The notes: generated by a model not told the origin, from the letters alone. Positions 1 through 7,720 are shown, numbered from the stretch's first letter. The stretch: DNA of 14,861 nucleotides from Hippea sp. (GCA_015486705.1 WFRG01000106.1:1-14861), one strand, 5' to 3'. Made by a program: numbers and translations.

Positions 1-195
1 TATACACCCTTTGAGTTTTTCTTTTGCCCTAACAAAGGCTTCTCCTATGTTCCAGCTTATTCTTTGATGTTTAACCTTCGGTGCTGGGCTCATGTTATAC
101 GCCACGCCATCTATTATTTCCCACCTCTCATCATCTGGCCAGTTGATATAGTCACTGTATGAATACCTTCTCTTTTCTCTCTTTGCTAAAATCAT
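1..195 (-). CDS. Uma2 family (DUF820) endonuclease-like protein, N-terminal part
   Basis: This minus-strand gene runs off the left edge; only its first 65 codons are present. The visible protein begins MILAKREKRRYSYSDYINW and continues with WPDDERWEIIDG, then a VAYNMSPAP stretch and a KHQRIS stretch. That order (short basic start, Tyr-rich segment, RWEIIDG, MSPAP, HQ) is typical of Uma2/DUF820 proteins, which have a PD-(D/E)XK nuclease-like fold. The Glu of RWEIIDG is normally part of the acidic site; the later catalytic Asp and Glu lie outside the window, so activity cannot be judged. The ATG at 195 is preceded by GGAG about eight bases upstream, and a good promoter lies at 252-279. The cellular role of the family is not well defined. 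The family call is fairly firm; the function is not. Confidence 0.8.
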   Translation of the reverse strand, partial: MILAKREKRRYSYSDYINWPDDERWEIIDGVAYNMSPAPKVKHQRISWNIGEAFVRAKEKLKGCI

Positions 196-349
196 CTTTA
201 TACTCCACAATATGCTTTTTACAATTAGACAAATTAAACTCCCCTTTATAAATTCTATAACAAACTAAATCATTGTCAACAAAAACCCGACTAAAAAAAC
301 AATTTCCATAACATGGCAAAATCCCTTAAATTATTATAAAATTATTCCC
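196..349. other. Divergent intergenic region, Uma2-like gene / queE
   Basis: This is a 154-base non-coding gap, about 75 percent A+T, between two divergent genes. It contains the strong minus-strand promoter at 252-279. Toward queE I see only A/T-rich candidates such as TATTAT (332-337) or TATAAA (335-340), with no recognisable -35 and no clear Shine-Dalgarno sequence. The queE transcript may therefore have a very short leader. I found no preQ1 riboswitch fold (no G/C stem before the A-rich stretch at 293-299). Confidence 0.5.
252..279 (-). promoter_or_regulatory. Sigma-70-type promoter for the Uma2-like gene
   Basis: Read on the minus strand there is a perfect -35 TTGACA (279-274), a 16-base spacer and a -10 TAGAAT (257-252), five of six matches. 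Transcription would start near 245, leaving a leader of about 50 bases before the ATG at 195, with GGAG just upstream of it. It points only toward the left-edge gene, so that gene is probably transcribed on its own and divergently from queE. Confidence 0.6.
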
Positions 350-985
350 ATGAAGGCAAACGTTAGTGAAATCTTCTACTCAATTCAGGGTGAAGGTATA
401 ACGATAGGCTATCCAGCCGTATTCATTCGCTTCTGCGGTTGCAACTTGAGATGCCCATTTTGCGATACAAAATACGCATTGAACTGCGAAAATTACATCG
501 AATACAAAGAAATAATGAACCAGATAAGGCGGTTTTCTGTAAGAAGGATCATCTTCACGGGTGGTGAGCCTGCACTACAGGATGACTTCATAGCCTTTTT
601 CATAGGTAAAAACCCCGATCTCTTTTATCAAATGGAAACAAATGGAACGGTACTGCCGCAAAAAAGCATATTACTCTTGGATCACATAACCGTAAGCCCA
701 AAGATGTTTGCTTTAAACATCGATGTATTAAAAGAATTTAAAAACAAAGCCCGATCCATAGAATTCAAATTTGTCGTAAGCGAAAACTTTGACGAAGAAA
801 TCGAGCTTATCCGCAAGATTGATTTAAAGCCTGCTGTTTTCCAACCCATCTGGGAAAATGAAAGTTTGAGCGAATATATACAAAAAACCACTAAAATCAT
901 AGAAAAAACCAAAGAAAAAGCACCATCCATAAGGGTCATACCACAGATACACAAAATCCTATACGGAAACAGAAGGGGGATATAA
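350..985 (+). CDS. queE: 7-carboxy-7-deazaguanine synthase (radical SAM)
   Basis: QueE contracts 6-carboxytetrahydropterin to 7-carboxy-7-deazaguanine in the pathway to preQ0 and queuosine, using S-adenosylmethionine and a [4Fe-4S] cluster. The 211-residue protein begins with the family opening EIFYSIQGEG (residues 7-16). It then has the cluster motif CNLRCPFC, giving C31, C35 and C38 in CxxxCxxC spacing, and the SAM-binding FTGGEP (70-75). The length is normal for QueE. The ATG at 350 fits the family N-terminus but has no clear ribosome site upstream, so a short-leader or leaderless transcript is possible. Its stop overlaps the start of queC by one base (TAATG), so the two consecutive pathway enzymes are translationally linked. 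The intermediate steps' enzymes folE and queD are not in the window. Confidence 0.95.
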   Translation: MKANVSEIFYSIQGEGITIGYPAVFIRFCGCNLRCPFCDTKYALNCENYIEYKEIMNQIRRFSVRRIIFTGGEPALQDDFIAFFIGKNPDLFYQMETNGTVLPQKSILLLDHITVSPKMFALNIDVLKEFKNKARSIEFKFVVSENFDEEIELIRKIDLKPAVFQPIWENESLSEYIQKTTKIIEKTKEKAPSIRVIPQIHKILYGNRRGI

Positions 986-1704
986 TGAACAAAGCAATTG
1001 TTATCTATTCAGGTGGCTTGGATTCAACAACTTGCTTATTTTGGGCTTTGGATACGTTTGACGAGGTTCATACAATAACTTTTGACTATTCCCAAAGACA
1101 TTCAATCGAGATAGAGTATTCCAAAAAAACGCTAAAGCTCGCAGAAAGCACAAAAAACAAAAAGATCCGTGCCCACTACTTCAAAATTGACCTATCACAA
1201 ATCGGAGGGAGTGCGTTAACAGATTTATCAATAGATGTGCCAAAGAATAGAGGAGAAGAAGAGATATCAAACGGCATTCCCATAACGTACGTACCTTTTA
1301 GGAACGGTGTGTTTTTGAGTATTACAGCGGCAATGGCCGAAAGATACGAAGTATATAACATAATCGGTGGTTGGAATATGCTTGATTACTCTGGATATCC
1401 AGACTGCAGGGATGATTTCCTAAATACATTTGAAAGGGCAATAAACTTGGGCACAAAAGCCGGTGCAACAGGAAAAATGTTTAAGATACACACGCCTTTG
1501 ATTAAAATGAAAAAATCAGAAATTATATTGTTTGGAAAGAAACACAAAGCAGACTATTCCTATGCCTATTCTTGCTATTCTGGTAGAGAAGTTCCATGCG
1601 GAGAGTGTGATGCATGTATATTGAGAGCTAAGGGGTTTAAAGAAGCTGGGATAGAAGACGACTTTCTAGTAAGGTTAAAAGATGAAGGCCATAACGGCGC
1701 ATAA
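985..1704 (+). CDS. queC: 7-cyano-7-deazaguanine (preQ0) synthase
   Basis: QueC converts 7-carboxy-7-deazaguanine to preQ0 with ATP and ammonia, directly after QueE in the queuosine tRNA-modification pathway. The 239-residue protein starts with an ATP-PPi (PP-loop) motif, SGGLDS at residues 9-14, and ends with the four-cysteine zinc site C197, C205, C208 and C211 (CYSGREVPCGECDAC). Both are hallmarks of the family, and the length is standard. The start is supported by AAGGGGG five bases before the ATG, overlapping the queE stop. The last 23 bases overlap the next gene, so the whole block is probably one transcript. A preQ0 step could also feed other deazapurine pathways, but no DNA-modification genes are seen nearby. 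Confidence 0.96.
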   Translation: MNKAIVIYSGGLDSTTCLFWALDTFDEVHTITFDYSQRHSIEIEYSKKTLKLAESTKNKKIRAHYFKIDLSQIGGSALTDLSIDVPKNRGEEEISNGIPITYVPFRNGVFLSITAAMAERYEVYNIIGGWNMLDYSGYPDCRDDFLNTFERAINLGTKAGATGKMFKIHTPLIKMKKSEIILFGKKHKADYSYAYSCYSGREVPCGECDACILRAKGFKEAGIEDDFLVRLKDEGHNGA

Positions 1705-4276
1705 AAACCCCGACTTTGATGCCATAGCAAGCTGTGTAGCAGCAAAAAAACTTTATCCGGATGCCGTTATTCTTTTCCCGAGAATACAGCAAAAATCAAA
1801 AATGAACTTCATGCTGCAATCGCTAATATACCCATTTTTGGAAGAAACTGAGGATGTCGACTTAAATTCTATAGATACACTAATCGTTGTTGACACGCAC
1901 TCATCAAAAAGGATTGAGGACAGATACAAAAACGTGCTAAAAAAAGCAAAAATCATCTGCTTTGATCATCACACAGAAGGGGATTTGAACTGCGAAGAGT
2001 CATATCTTGTGAACTACGGCGCAAATACAACTCAAATGGTAGAAAAAATCATTGATAAAAACATTGAGATAACAGATGAAGAGGCAACACTGTTTATGTT
2101 GGGTATATATGCAGACACGGGCAGGTTAACATACACCTCAACCAAACCAAACGATATAAAAATCAGTGCATATCTTTTAGAAAAAGGAGCTGACTTAGAA
2201 ACGATTAAGAGTGTTCTGGAGGAAGCGTTAACGGAAACAGACGTCATCTTGCTAAACGATTTAATAAAAAACAAAAGGGTATTTGAGGTTAGAAATAAAC
2301 GCATTGTTCTCTCTTTTGCTTCAATAGATGAATATATTTCTAACGTGGCGGTATTGGTAACAAAACTTATATCTATTGATGATGTAGATGCTGCAATATG
2401 CGCATTCCGAATGGGCTCAAACATCTACGTTATTGGTAGGTCAAAGAATGAAGGTGTGGATGTAGCAAAAATTTTAAAAAATATTGGAGGAGGCGGACAT
2501 CCTCAAGCAGCGAGTGCTTCTGTAAAAAATGCTACACTAATAGAAGTAACCGAAAAGTTAAGTCAAATAATCAAAGGTTGGCTATTTGATCAAATCAAAG
2601 CAAAAGATATAATGAGCTTTCCGCCTAAATTTGTATACAGCGATGATACAGTGGGGTACGTGAACGAACTCTTTTCAAAAAGCGGTATGAACGCCTTTGT
2701 TGTCCTTAATAGAGCAACAAATACGGTGGAAGGTATAATAACAAGACAAGTAGTAAACAAAGCAATGTTCCACCATCTAGAGGAAAAACCTATCGGCTTT
2801 TTTGCAAATACAGAAATTAAATCGGCTGACGAGAGTGAAACATTTAACAGAATCAAACAAATCGTGTTAGATGAAAAGCAAAGGCTCATACCGGTGGTAA
2901 AAAACAACAAACTCATAGGTGTTATAACAAGAACAAACTTGCTTAAAATCCTAACAAAAAATGTAAATAATGAAAAACCACTTAAGCAGCAAAATATAAA
3001 TTCTAAGATTAGGAAAATTCTACCGGAAAACATACTAAATTATCTAAAAGCAATTGGAGAGAAAGCAAAAAAGATGGGTTATGAAGCCTACCTTGTGGGA
3101 GGAATTGTTAGAGACATAATCCTTGAATATGAAAACTTGGATATTGATATAGTTATAGAAGGTGACGGTATAGCGTTTGCAAAGGCATTTGCAAAAGAAA
3201 ATGGAGCGAAGGCGGCAACGCATGATAGATTTAAAACAGCAACAATTGTAATGCCAGACAAAACGCGTATAGATGTGGCAACAGCAAGGGAAGAGTATTA
3301 CAATTTACCAGGAAGTTTGCCTGTTGTCGAAAAAAGCTCCATAAAATTAGACCTATATCGAAGGGATTTTACAATAAATGCTTTAGCGGTAAAGCTTCAT
3401 GACGATTTTGGAGACTTATTGGATTTTTTCGGCGGATTAAATGACATAAAAAATAAAAAAATCAGAGTGTTGCATATGCTGAGCTTCATAGACGACCCAA
3501 CGAGAATGTATAGAGCTGTTAGGTTTGCTGCAAGATTTGGTTTTGAAATTGGAGAACAAACGGACAGGTTAATTAAATATGCCGTTGAACTTGGGGTTGT
3601 AGATAAAGTTGACAAAGTTAGAATCTTCAATGAAATTGTTCATATACTGAACAACGACAACGTCGCAGACAGTTTTGAGATGCTAAAAGAATACAAACTT
3701 ATTAGAGCTTTGAATAAAAATTTGATTATAGAAGACAGAATCTTAGAATATTTAGATAAAACAGAGGAGATTGTTAAAAGTTGCTCTATATTCTGCAAAG
3801 GTAAGAAATTCAAACGTGAGAGGGTCTTTTTGATAGTTTTGGAGTATCTATTTAGGAAATCAGGAAGTTTCACTGAATCCATAAATGCAGATGCCCAAAC
3901 ATTATACTTTGTTAAGAAAGTAACTAGGCAAATACCCGAAGTAAATGGCGTTATAACAAAAAAGGAAGTTACAAACTTAGAAATATACAACACGCTAAAC
4001 AAATTGCCTTTGGAAGGTATAATGGCACTGTATGCCCTAGCCAAAGATAACAAAAAAGTAGTATTGTATCTTGAAGAATTAATGCACCAAGAACCTTTAA
4101 TTTATGGGAAGGATATTATAAAATTGGGATTTAAACCGTCTAAAATCTTCTCAGAAATCATAAAGGCTGTATTTGAACAACAATTGTTGGGCAAAATTGA
4201 GGATAAATTCCAAGCCATTGAGTTTATAAAGAAACATTTTGGAGACAGAATTGAAGATAGAGATAGAGATTCCTGA
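1682..4276 (+). CDS. DHH-CBS-tRNA nucleotidyltransferase fusion (CCA-, CC- or A-adding)
   Basis: This 864-residue multidomain protein is predicted to add nucleotides to tRNA 3' ends. The N-terminal DHH phosphoesterase part has HKNPDFDA (7-14), DTH (71-73), DHH (95-97) and YADTG (143-147). A DHHA1-type glycine-rich motif, GGGGHPQAA, lies at 269-277. Two CBS domains follow, roughly 305-365 and 375-430. The class II nucleotidyltransferase head starts near 450, with YLVGGIVRD (470-478), the metal-binding pair in LDIDIV (D487, D489), RRDFTINALA (560-569) and DDPTRMYRAVRFAARFGF (604-621), then a helical tRNA-binding tail. Such fusions occur in deltaproteobacteria and Aquifex-like lineages, where CC and A addition can be split between two enzymes. 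I cannot tell which activity this one has. The DHH half may act as an RNA exonuclease, which is inference. The start overlaps queC by 23 bases. Confidence 0.9.
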   Translation: MKAITAHKNPDFDAIASCVAAKKLYPDAVILFPRIQQKSKMNFMLQSLIYPFLEETEDVDLNSIDTLIVVDTHSSKRIEDRYKNVLKKAKIICFDHHTEGDLNCEESYLVNYGANTTQMVEKIIDKNIEITDEEATLFMLGIYADTGRLTYTSTKPNDIKISAYLLEKGADLETIKSVLEEALTETDVILLNDLIKNKRVFEVRNKRIVLSFASIDEYISNVAVLVTKLISIDDVDAAICAFRMGSNIYVIGRSKNEGVDVAKILKNIGGGGHPQAASASVKNATLIEVTEKLSQIIKGWLFDQIKAKDIMSFPPKFVYSDDTVGYVNELFSKSGMNAFVVLNRATNTVEGIITRQVVNKAMFHHLEEKPIGFFANTEIKSADESETFNRIKQIVLDEKQRLIPVVKNNKLIGVITRTNLLKILTKNVNNEKPLKQQNINSKIRKILPENILNYLKAIGEKAKKMGYEAYLVGGIVRDIILEYENLDIDIVIEGDGIAFAKAFAKENGAKAATHDRFKTATIVMPDKTRIDVATAREEYYNLPGSLPVVEKSSIKLDLYRRDFTINALAVKLHDDFGDLLDFFGGLNDIKNKKIRVLHMLSFIDDPTRMYRAVRFAARFGFEIGEQTDRLIKYAVELGVVDKVDKVRIFNEIVHILNNDNVADSFEMLKEYKLIRALNKNLIIEDRILEYLDKTEEIVKSCSIFCKGKKFKRERVFLIVLEYLFRKSGSFTESINADAQTLYFVKKVTRQIPEVNGVITKKEVTNLEIYNTLNKLPLEGIMALYALAKDNKKVVLYLEELMHQEPLIYGKDIIKLGFKPSKIFSEIIKAVFEQQLLGKIEDKFQAIEFIKKHFGDRIEDRDRDS

Positions 4277-4802
4277 TTGGTTGGAAAAGTTCAACAAAAC
4301 CAGCAAAATATTTGAAACAGACAAAGAAAAAATGGAATTTGTTATCAATATTGTTAAAAAGAATATTGAAAATGGTGGTGGACCTTTTGGAGCTGCTATC
4401 TTTAATATAAAAACTGGCAAAATCGTATCCTGTGGTGCAAACTTAGTCTTACAAAATAACCTGTCTGTGCTCCACGCAGAGATAGTCGCTATTATAACAG
4501 CTCAAAACAGATTTAAAAATTATAGTTTGTCAAAAATAGGGCGTTTCGAACTATTTTCATCATCTGAGCCATGCGCCATGTGTCTTGGGGCAATTTTGTG
4601 GAGCGGACTAAACCGCGTAGTCTGGGGCGCACCATCTGAAGTGGCAAGGGAAATAGGGTTTGATGAAGGGCCCGTGTTCGAAAGCTCGTGGGAATATCTA
4701 AAAAAGCGGGGAATAAAAATTGAAGGCGGCCTCTTGAAAGATGAAGCCGCCAATACTTTGAGATACTATCAAAAACTCAATAAAGTTGTCTACAATCCTT
4801 AG
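4251..4802 (+). CDS. Nucleoside/guanine deaminase-like zinc enzyme
   Basis: A protein of the cytidine/deoxycytidylate deaminase superfamily. The zinc ligands are clear: HAE in VLHAEIV, then PCAMC about 30 residues later, followed by LGAILWSGL. The GFDEGP segment further on resembles guanine-deaminase-like members rather than the tRNA-editing TadA group, but the true substrate base is uncertain. No ATG is near the right place. TTG at 4251 has GGAG six bases upstream and is my choice; TTG at 4239 would add four residues. ATG at 4332 would begin at the core fold, dropping an IPDWLEKF leader that I recall in related long forms. The gene overlaps the nucleotidyltransferase by 26 to 38 bases, so it belongs to the same operon, and its TAG stop overlaps the opposing dctM stop. 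Confidence 0.82.
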   Translation: MKIEIEIPDWLEKFNKTSKIFETDKEKMEFVINIVKKNIENGGGPFGAAIFNIKTGKIVSCGANLVLQNNLSVLHAEIVAIITAQNRFKNYSLSKIGRFELFSSSEPCAMCLGAILWSGLNRVVWGAPSEVAREIGFDEGPVFESSWEYLKKRGIKIEGGLLKDEAANTLRYYQKLNKVVYNP

Positions 4803-6073
4803 AATACCTTAAAAATTACCAAGGATAATTGAGGTATATAGGTAGCAAGTAACAGACCCATTAAATAAACAATAAACCAGGGTATACTTGTCTTTGTTAT
4901 ATACTCTATACTCTTGCCGGTAATTCCCATAGCAACAAATAAATTAAGCCCAACCGGTGGTGTAATTTCACCCAAACCCATGTTTATCGTATAAATAATA
5001 CCCAACTGTATTGGATTAACACCAAGATGCATGGCAACAGGGAAAAAGAGCGGTGCAGTAACCATAACTATACTTGATGGCTCCATAAATGCCCCAAATA
5101 TTATAAGAAGGACGTTTACACCAGCCAAAAATAGTATCTTGCTAACATGAGCACTAATTATCAAATCGGACAGATATTGAGGTATCTGCTCAATTGTGAG
5201 AAAGTAAGCAAATAGCATTGCATTTGCAATAATAAACAAAATCATTGCACTTGTAGCTGAAGCCTTTAAAATTACCTGCGGAACCTCTTTCCAACTCAAA
5301 TCCCTATAAATAAATTTGGCAACTATAAAGGCATACACAGCGGAAACAGCTGCAGCCTCTGTTGGAGTAAACATGCCAGAATAAATACCACCGATAATAA
5401 TTACAATAAGCATTAAAGCCCAAAAGCTTTCCGCCATTGCTTTTAGTTTCTCTTTTATGGGTGCAGGTTGTTGCTTTTTAAAACCAGCTTTTCTTGCCAT
5501 AATATAAGTCAAGGTCATCAACATACCCGTAATAACAATGCCAGGAATTACTCCCGCCAAGAACAAATCTCCAATAGATTGGTCAACCGTAACACCATAA
5601 ACAATCAGAACTATAGATGGAGGAATCAAAATACCTAAAGAACCAGCCGTTGTAATAGAACCAATAGCAAATGTGTCGTTGTAGCCTGCCTCTCTAATTG
5701 CAGGTATCATGATAGAGCCAATAGCAGCAACCGTTGCAGGTCCAGAACCACTAACAGCCGCAAATATTGCGCAGGCCAAAATTGATGTCATAGTTAAGCC
5801 GCCAGGTAAATGTCCCACCATTGTGTGGGCGAATTTTATTATCCTCTTTGCCGTGCCCCCTTCTGACAAAAAAGCCCCTGCTAACACGAAAAACGGAATT
5901 GCCATCAAGGCAAACTTATCCAATGCGGTAAATAGCTTTTGAGCAATTGCTATAACCGGCAAGCCTGCAAAATAGTATATAGAAACCACGGCTGTCATAC
6001 CCAAAGCAACAGCTATAGGTATATCTACAGCTATCATGAAAAATAACAATCCGGCAACAATAAGCGTCATCAT
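4799..6073 (-). CDS. dctM: TRAP transporter large membrane subunit
   Basis: DctM is the 12-helix (approximately) inner-membrane subunit that moves substrate with sodium in tripartite ATP-independent periplasmic transporters. The 424-residue protein is hydrophobic from its start (MMTLIVAGLLFFMIAVDIP) and carries the family motif GEITPPVGLNLFVAMGI near the C-terminal part, plus GSITTAGSLGILIPPS in the middle. Both are pseudo-repeated transport loops. Length is standard. Its ATG overlaps the dctQ stop by four bases (ATGA), so the two membrane subunits are translationally coupled. A GGGGG run sits about eleven bases upstream. It is the last gene of the minus-strand unit. Its stop overlaps that of the convergent deaminase gene, leaving no intergenic terminator. 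Confidence 0.95.
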   Translation of the reverse strand: MMTLIVAGLLFFMIAVDIPIAVALGMTAVVSIYYFAGLPVIAIAQKLFTALDKFALMAIPFFVLAGAFLSEGGTAKRIIKFAHTMVGHLPGGLTMTSILACAIFAAVSGSGPATVAAIGSIMIPAIREAGYNDTFAIGSITTAGSLGILIPPSIVLIVYGVTVDQSIGDLFLAGVIPGIVITGMLMTLTYIMARKAGFKKQQPAPIKEKLKAMAESFWALMLIVIIIGGIYSGMFTPTEAAAVSAVYAFIVAKFIYRDLSWKEVPQVILKASATSAMILFIIANAMLFAYFLTIEQIPQYLSDLIISAHVSKILFLAGVNVLLIIFGAFMEPSSIVMVTAPLFFPVAMHLGVNPIQLGIIYTINMGLGEITPPVGLNLFVAMGITGKSIEYITKTSIPWFIVYLMGLLLATYIPQLSLVIFKVF

Positions 6074-6615
6074 TCTAATATACCCCCTTCACCCATTTCC
6101 TCAAGCTCAGATGAAGCCCTAATTTTGAGTTGCTCTCCAGGGGTTAAAATTATCTCTATCAATTTTATGAAAACTCTCCACGACGCAGTTGCCATTGCTA
6201 TTGGAACAGCAAGATAAATTATCCAAAAAGGTATTCTCAGGTTTATCGAAACCTGGCCTGTCATGTAATCAAATCTAACAAGGTTAACACCCCAAATTGT
6301 AAGCATAATCAAGAAAGAAAGAACGACTAAGGTAGAGAATATAGTAACACCCTTACACAACTTTGCAGGAAGGGCTTTTACTATAGCATCGAACGACATG
6401 TGCATTCCTATTTCAAAACCATAACTTGAACCAAAAAGCGTCATCCAAATAAATAGATACGTAGTAAGTTCACTCGCCCAAACAAAGCTACTATGAAATA
6501 GATAGCGAGCCACTACGTTTACAAAGGCCGTTAGTGTAGCCCCTGTTGCAAGCACTATCATTAAAAACTTATCTATCTTTCCCAACCACTCATCAAACTT
6601 TTTGATGGCGTTCAT
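6070..6615 (-). CDS. dctQ: TRAP transporter small membrane subunit
   Basis: DctQ is the four-helix subunit that pairs with DctM. The protein from my start (MNAIKKFDEWLGKIDKF) has about 181 residues, with hydrophobic segments beginning at FLMIVLATGATLTAFVNVVARY and three more. The FVWASELTTYLFIWMTLFG stretch with its conserved acidic Glu is typical of DctQ. A longer frame opens at 6678, but that would run through a terminator-like hairpin at 6631-6661 and add 21 non-hydrophobic residues unlike the family. ATG at 6615 has GGGGAGG just upstream (close spacing, about 3 to 4 bases); ATG at 6627 is the alternative. The stop overlaps the dctM start. Confidence 0.92.
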   Translation of the reverse strand: MNAIKKFDEWLGKIDKFLMIVLATGATLTAFVNVVARYLFHSSFVWASELTTYLFIWMTLFGSSYGFEIGMHMSFDAIVKALPAKLCKGVTIFSTLVVLSFLIMLTIWGVNLVRFDYMTGQVSINLRIPFWIIYLAVPIAMATASWRVFIKLIEIILTPGEQLKIRASSELEEMGEGGILE

Positions 6616-6630
6616 AATCCTCCCCATATT

Positions 6631-6661
6631 AAAAAAGGGAGAGACTCCTCTAGCCTCTCCC
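6631..6661 (-). terminator. Intrinsic terminator/attenuator between dctP and dctQ
   Basis: On the minus-strand transcript, GGGAGAG (6661-6655) pairs perfectly with CTCTCCC (6643-6637), a seven-pair G/C-rich stem with an 11-base loop. It is followed at once by six uridines (6636-6631). This is the classic shape of a Rho-independent terminator. It lies after the dctP stop (6691) and before the dctQ start, inside one operon, so it is likely a partial terminator. Confidence 0.75.
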
Positions 6662-6690
6662 CTAAAGTTTTTCCACAAATAGCTGCTTTT

Positions 6691-7689
6691 TTATAGACCC
6701 TGACCCTCTTTAATTGCCTCTTCAATTAAATCTTTACCAATAGTTTTGTAGAACTGTGGATAAATCTTAACAAGTGTTTTTCTCCAGACCTCCCTCTGCT
6801 CTGGTGTCAAAACTACATCCTTAACTTTAGGATCTTTAAGAACTAAAGCTCTCTGCTTCTTTGTCAACTCTGCTGCTAATTTCCACTCGTACCTTGTAGC
6901 ATCTTTTACACACTGATTTAAAATTGTTCTAATCTTTGGTGGCAAGCTATCCCAGAATTTTGCGTTCGTAACAAGAACATATCCTAAATATCCGTGATAA
7001 CTCTCTGTAGTATAAGGTGCAACTTCGTAAAACTTCTTCGTGTAAAGGTTGCTCCATGGATTCTCGCAACCATCAACAACACCCTGTTCAAGTGCAGAGT
7101 AAACCTCTGAGAATGGAAGAACCTGAGGAGATGCACCCAGTGCCTTAAACTGAGCAGCCAAAACTCTTGAAGACATAATTCTAAATTTTAGACCTTTGCA
7201 ATCCTTTGGAAGAACGATAGGATGTTTGTTGTTAGATAGAACTTTGAAGCCATTATCCCAAAATGCAAGACCGAGCATTCCTTTTCTTCTAAACAAGTTC
7301 AACAGTTTTTTACCTACAGGACCCTCTTCCACCTTATGCAAGTGTTTCGTGTTTTTAAACAAGAATGGCAAATCGAACAGTTGCAATTCTGGAATCCAAC
7401 CAGTGAACTTTGCTGTTGCCGGGCAAGCCATCTGTAAAGCACCCATTTGAAGAGCCTCAACTGCTGCCCTATCATCGTAAAGCATAGCGTTTGGGTAAAT
7501 TTTTACAATAACTTTACCATGGGTTCTTTCCTTAACAATTTTTGCAAAGTACTGAGCTGCCTGCCCCTTTGGCGTATCCATAGCAACAACAAAGCTGAAC
7601 TTAATAACGATAGGTTTAGCAAACGAACCAACAGCAAAGGTAAGCAGTGCCGCAATAACTACCAACGCTGAAAACAAACTCTTTCTCAT
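6691..7689 (-). CDS. dctP: TRAP transporter periplasmic solute-binding protein
   Basis: This is the periplasmic binding subunit that hands solute to DctQM. The 332-residue protein has a signal peptide (MRKSLFSALVVIAALLTFAV, probable cleavage after GSFA near residue 24). The mature part opens with a VVAMDTPKGQAA segment close to C4-dicarboxylate binding proteins. The conserved arginine that holds the substrate carboxylate is R170 in GLKFRI, and the family motif FSEVYSALEQGVVDGCENP spans 193-211. I infer malate, fumarate or succinate as substrate from the motif and the adjacent malic enzyme; other organic acids cannot be excluded. A strong GGAGG lies before the ATG. The upstream malic enzyme gene ends 31 bases away. 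Confidence 0.95.
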   Translation of the reverse strand: MRKSLFSALVVIAALLTFAVGSFAKPIVIKFSFVVAMDTPKGQAAQYFAKIVKERTHGKVIVKIYPNAMLYDDRAAVEALQMGALQMACPATAKFTGWIPELQLFDLPFLFKNTKHLHKVEEGPVGKKLLNLFRRKGMLGLAFWDNGFKVLSNNKHPIVLPKDCKGLKFRIMSSRVLAAQFKALGASPQVLPFSEVYSALEQGVVDGCENPWSNLYTKKFYEVAPYTTESYHGYLGYVLVTNAKFWDSLPPKIRTILNQCVKDATRYEWKLAAELTKKQRALVLKDPKVKDVVLTPEQREVWRKTLVKIYPQFYKTIGKDLIEEAIKEGQGL

Positions 7690-7701
7690 AAAACCACCTC
7701 C

Positions 7702-7719
7702 TAAAATATTAATATTTTA
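7702..7719. repeat. Perfect 18-base palindrome upstream of dctP
   Basis: TAAAATATTAATATTTTA is its own reverse complement across all 18 bases. It fills most of the 31-base gap between maeB and dctP and ends directly at the dctP ribosome-binding site. It could be an operator for a dimeric regulator or a weak AU stem in the mRNA. A chance A/T palindrome is also possible in such AT-rich DNA. Confidence 0.5.
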
Positions 7720-7720
7720 T

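Noticed and set aside
280..349. Possible preQ1 riboswitch before queE
   Set aside because: There is an A-rich tract after CCCGACT, but no upstream stem that could pair and no conserved loop, so nothing supports an aptamer.
2590..3033. Long antisense open frames opposite the nucleotidyltransferase gene (also 2032-2424, 3640-4053) and opposite other genes
   Set aside because: They are low-complexity Ser/Phe/Leu-rich mirror images of real coding regions, without ribosome sites or recognisable motifs.
4804..4837. Nine-pair stem (with one G-U) ATACCTTAA / TTGAGGTAT near the dctM stop as a bidirectional terminator
   Set aside because: The loop is 16 bases, the stem is A/T-rich and neither strand has a U-tract after it. 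It lies in dctM coding sequence.
6616..6678. N-terminal extension of dctQ starting MWKNFRGEARG
   Set aside because: It would be translated through the terminator hairpin and is not like DctQ proteins; the start at 6615 (or 6627) fits better.
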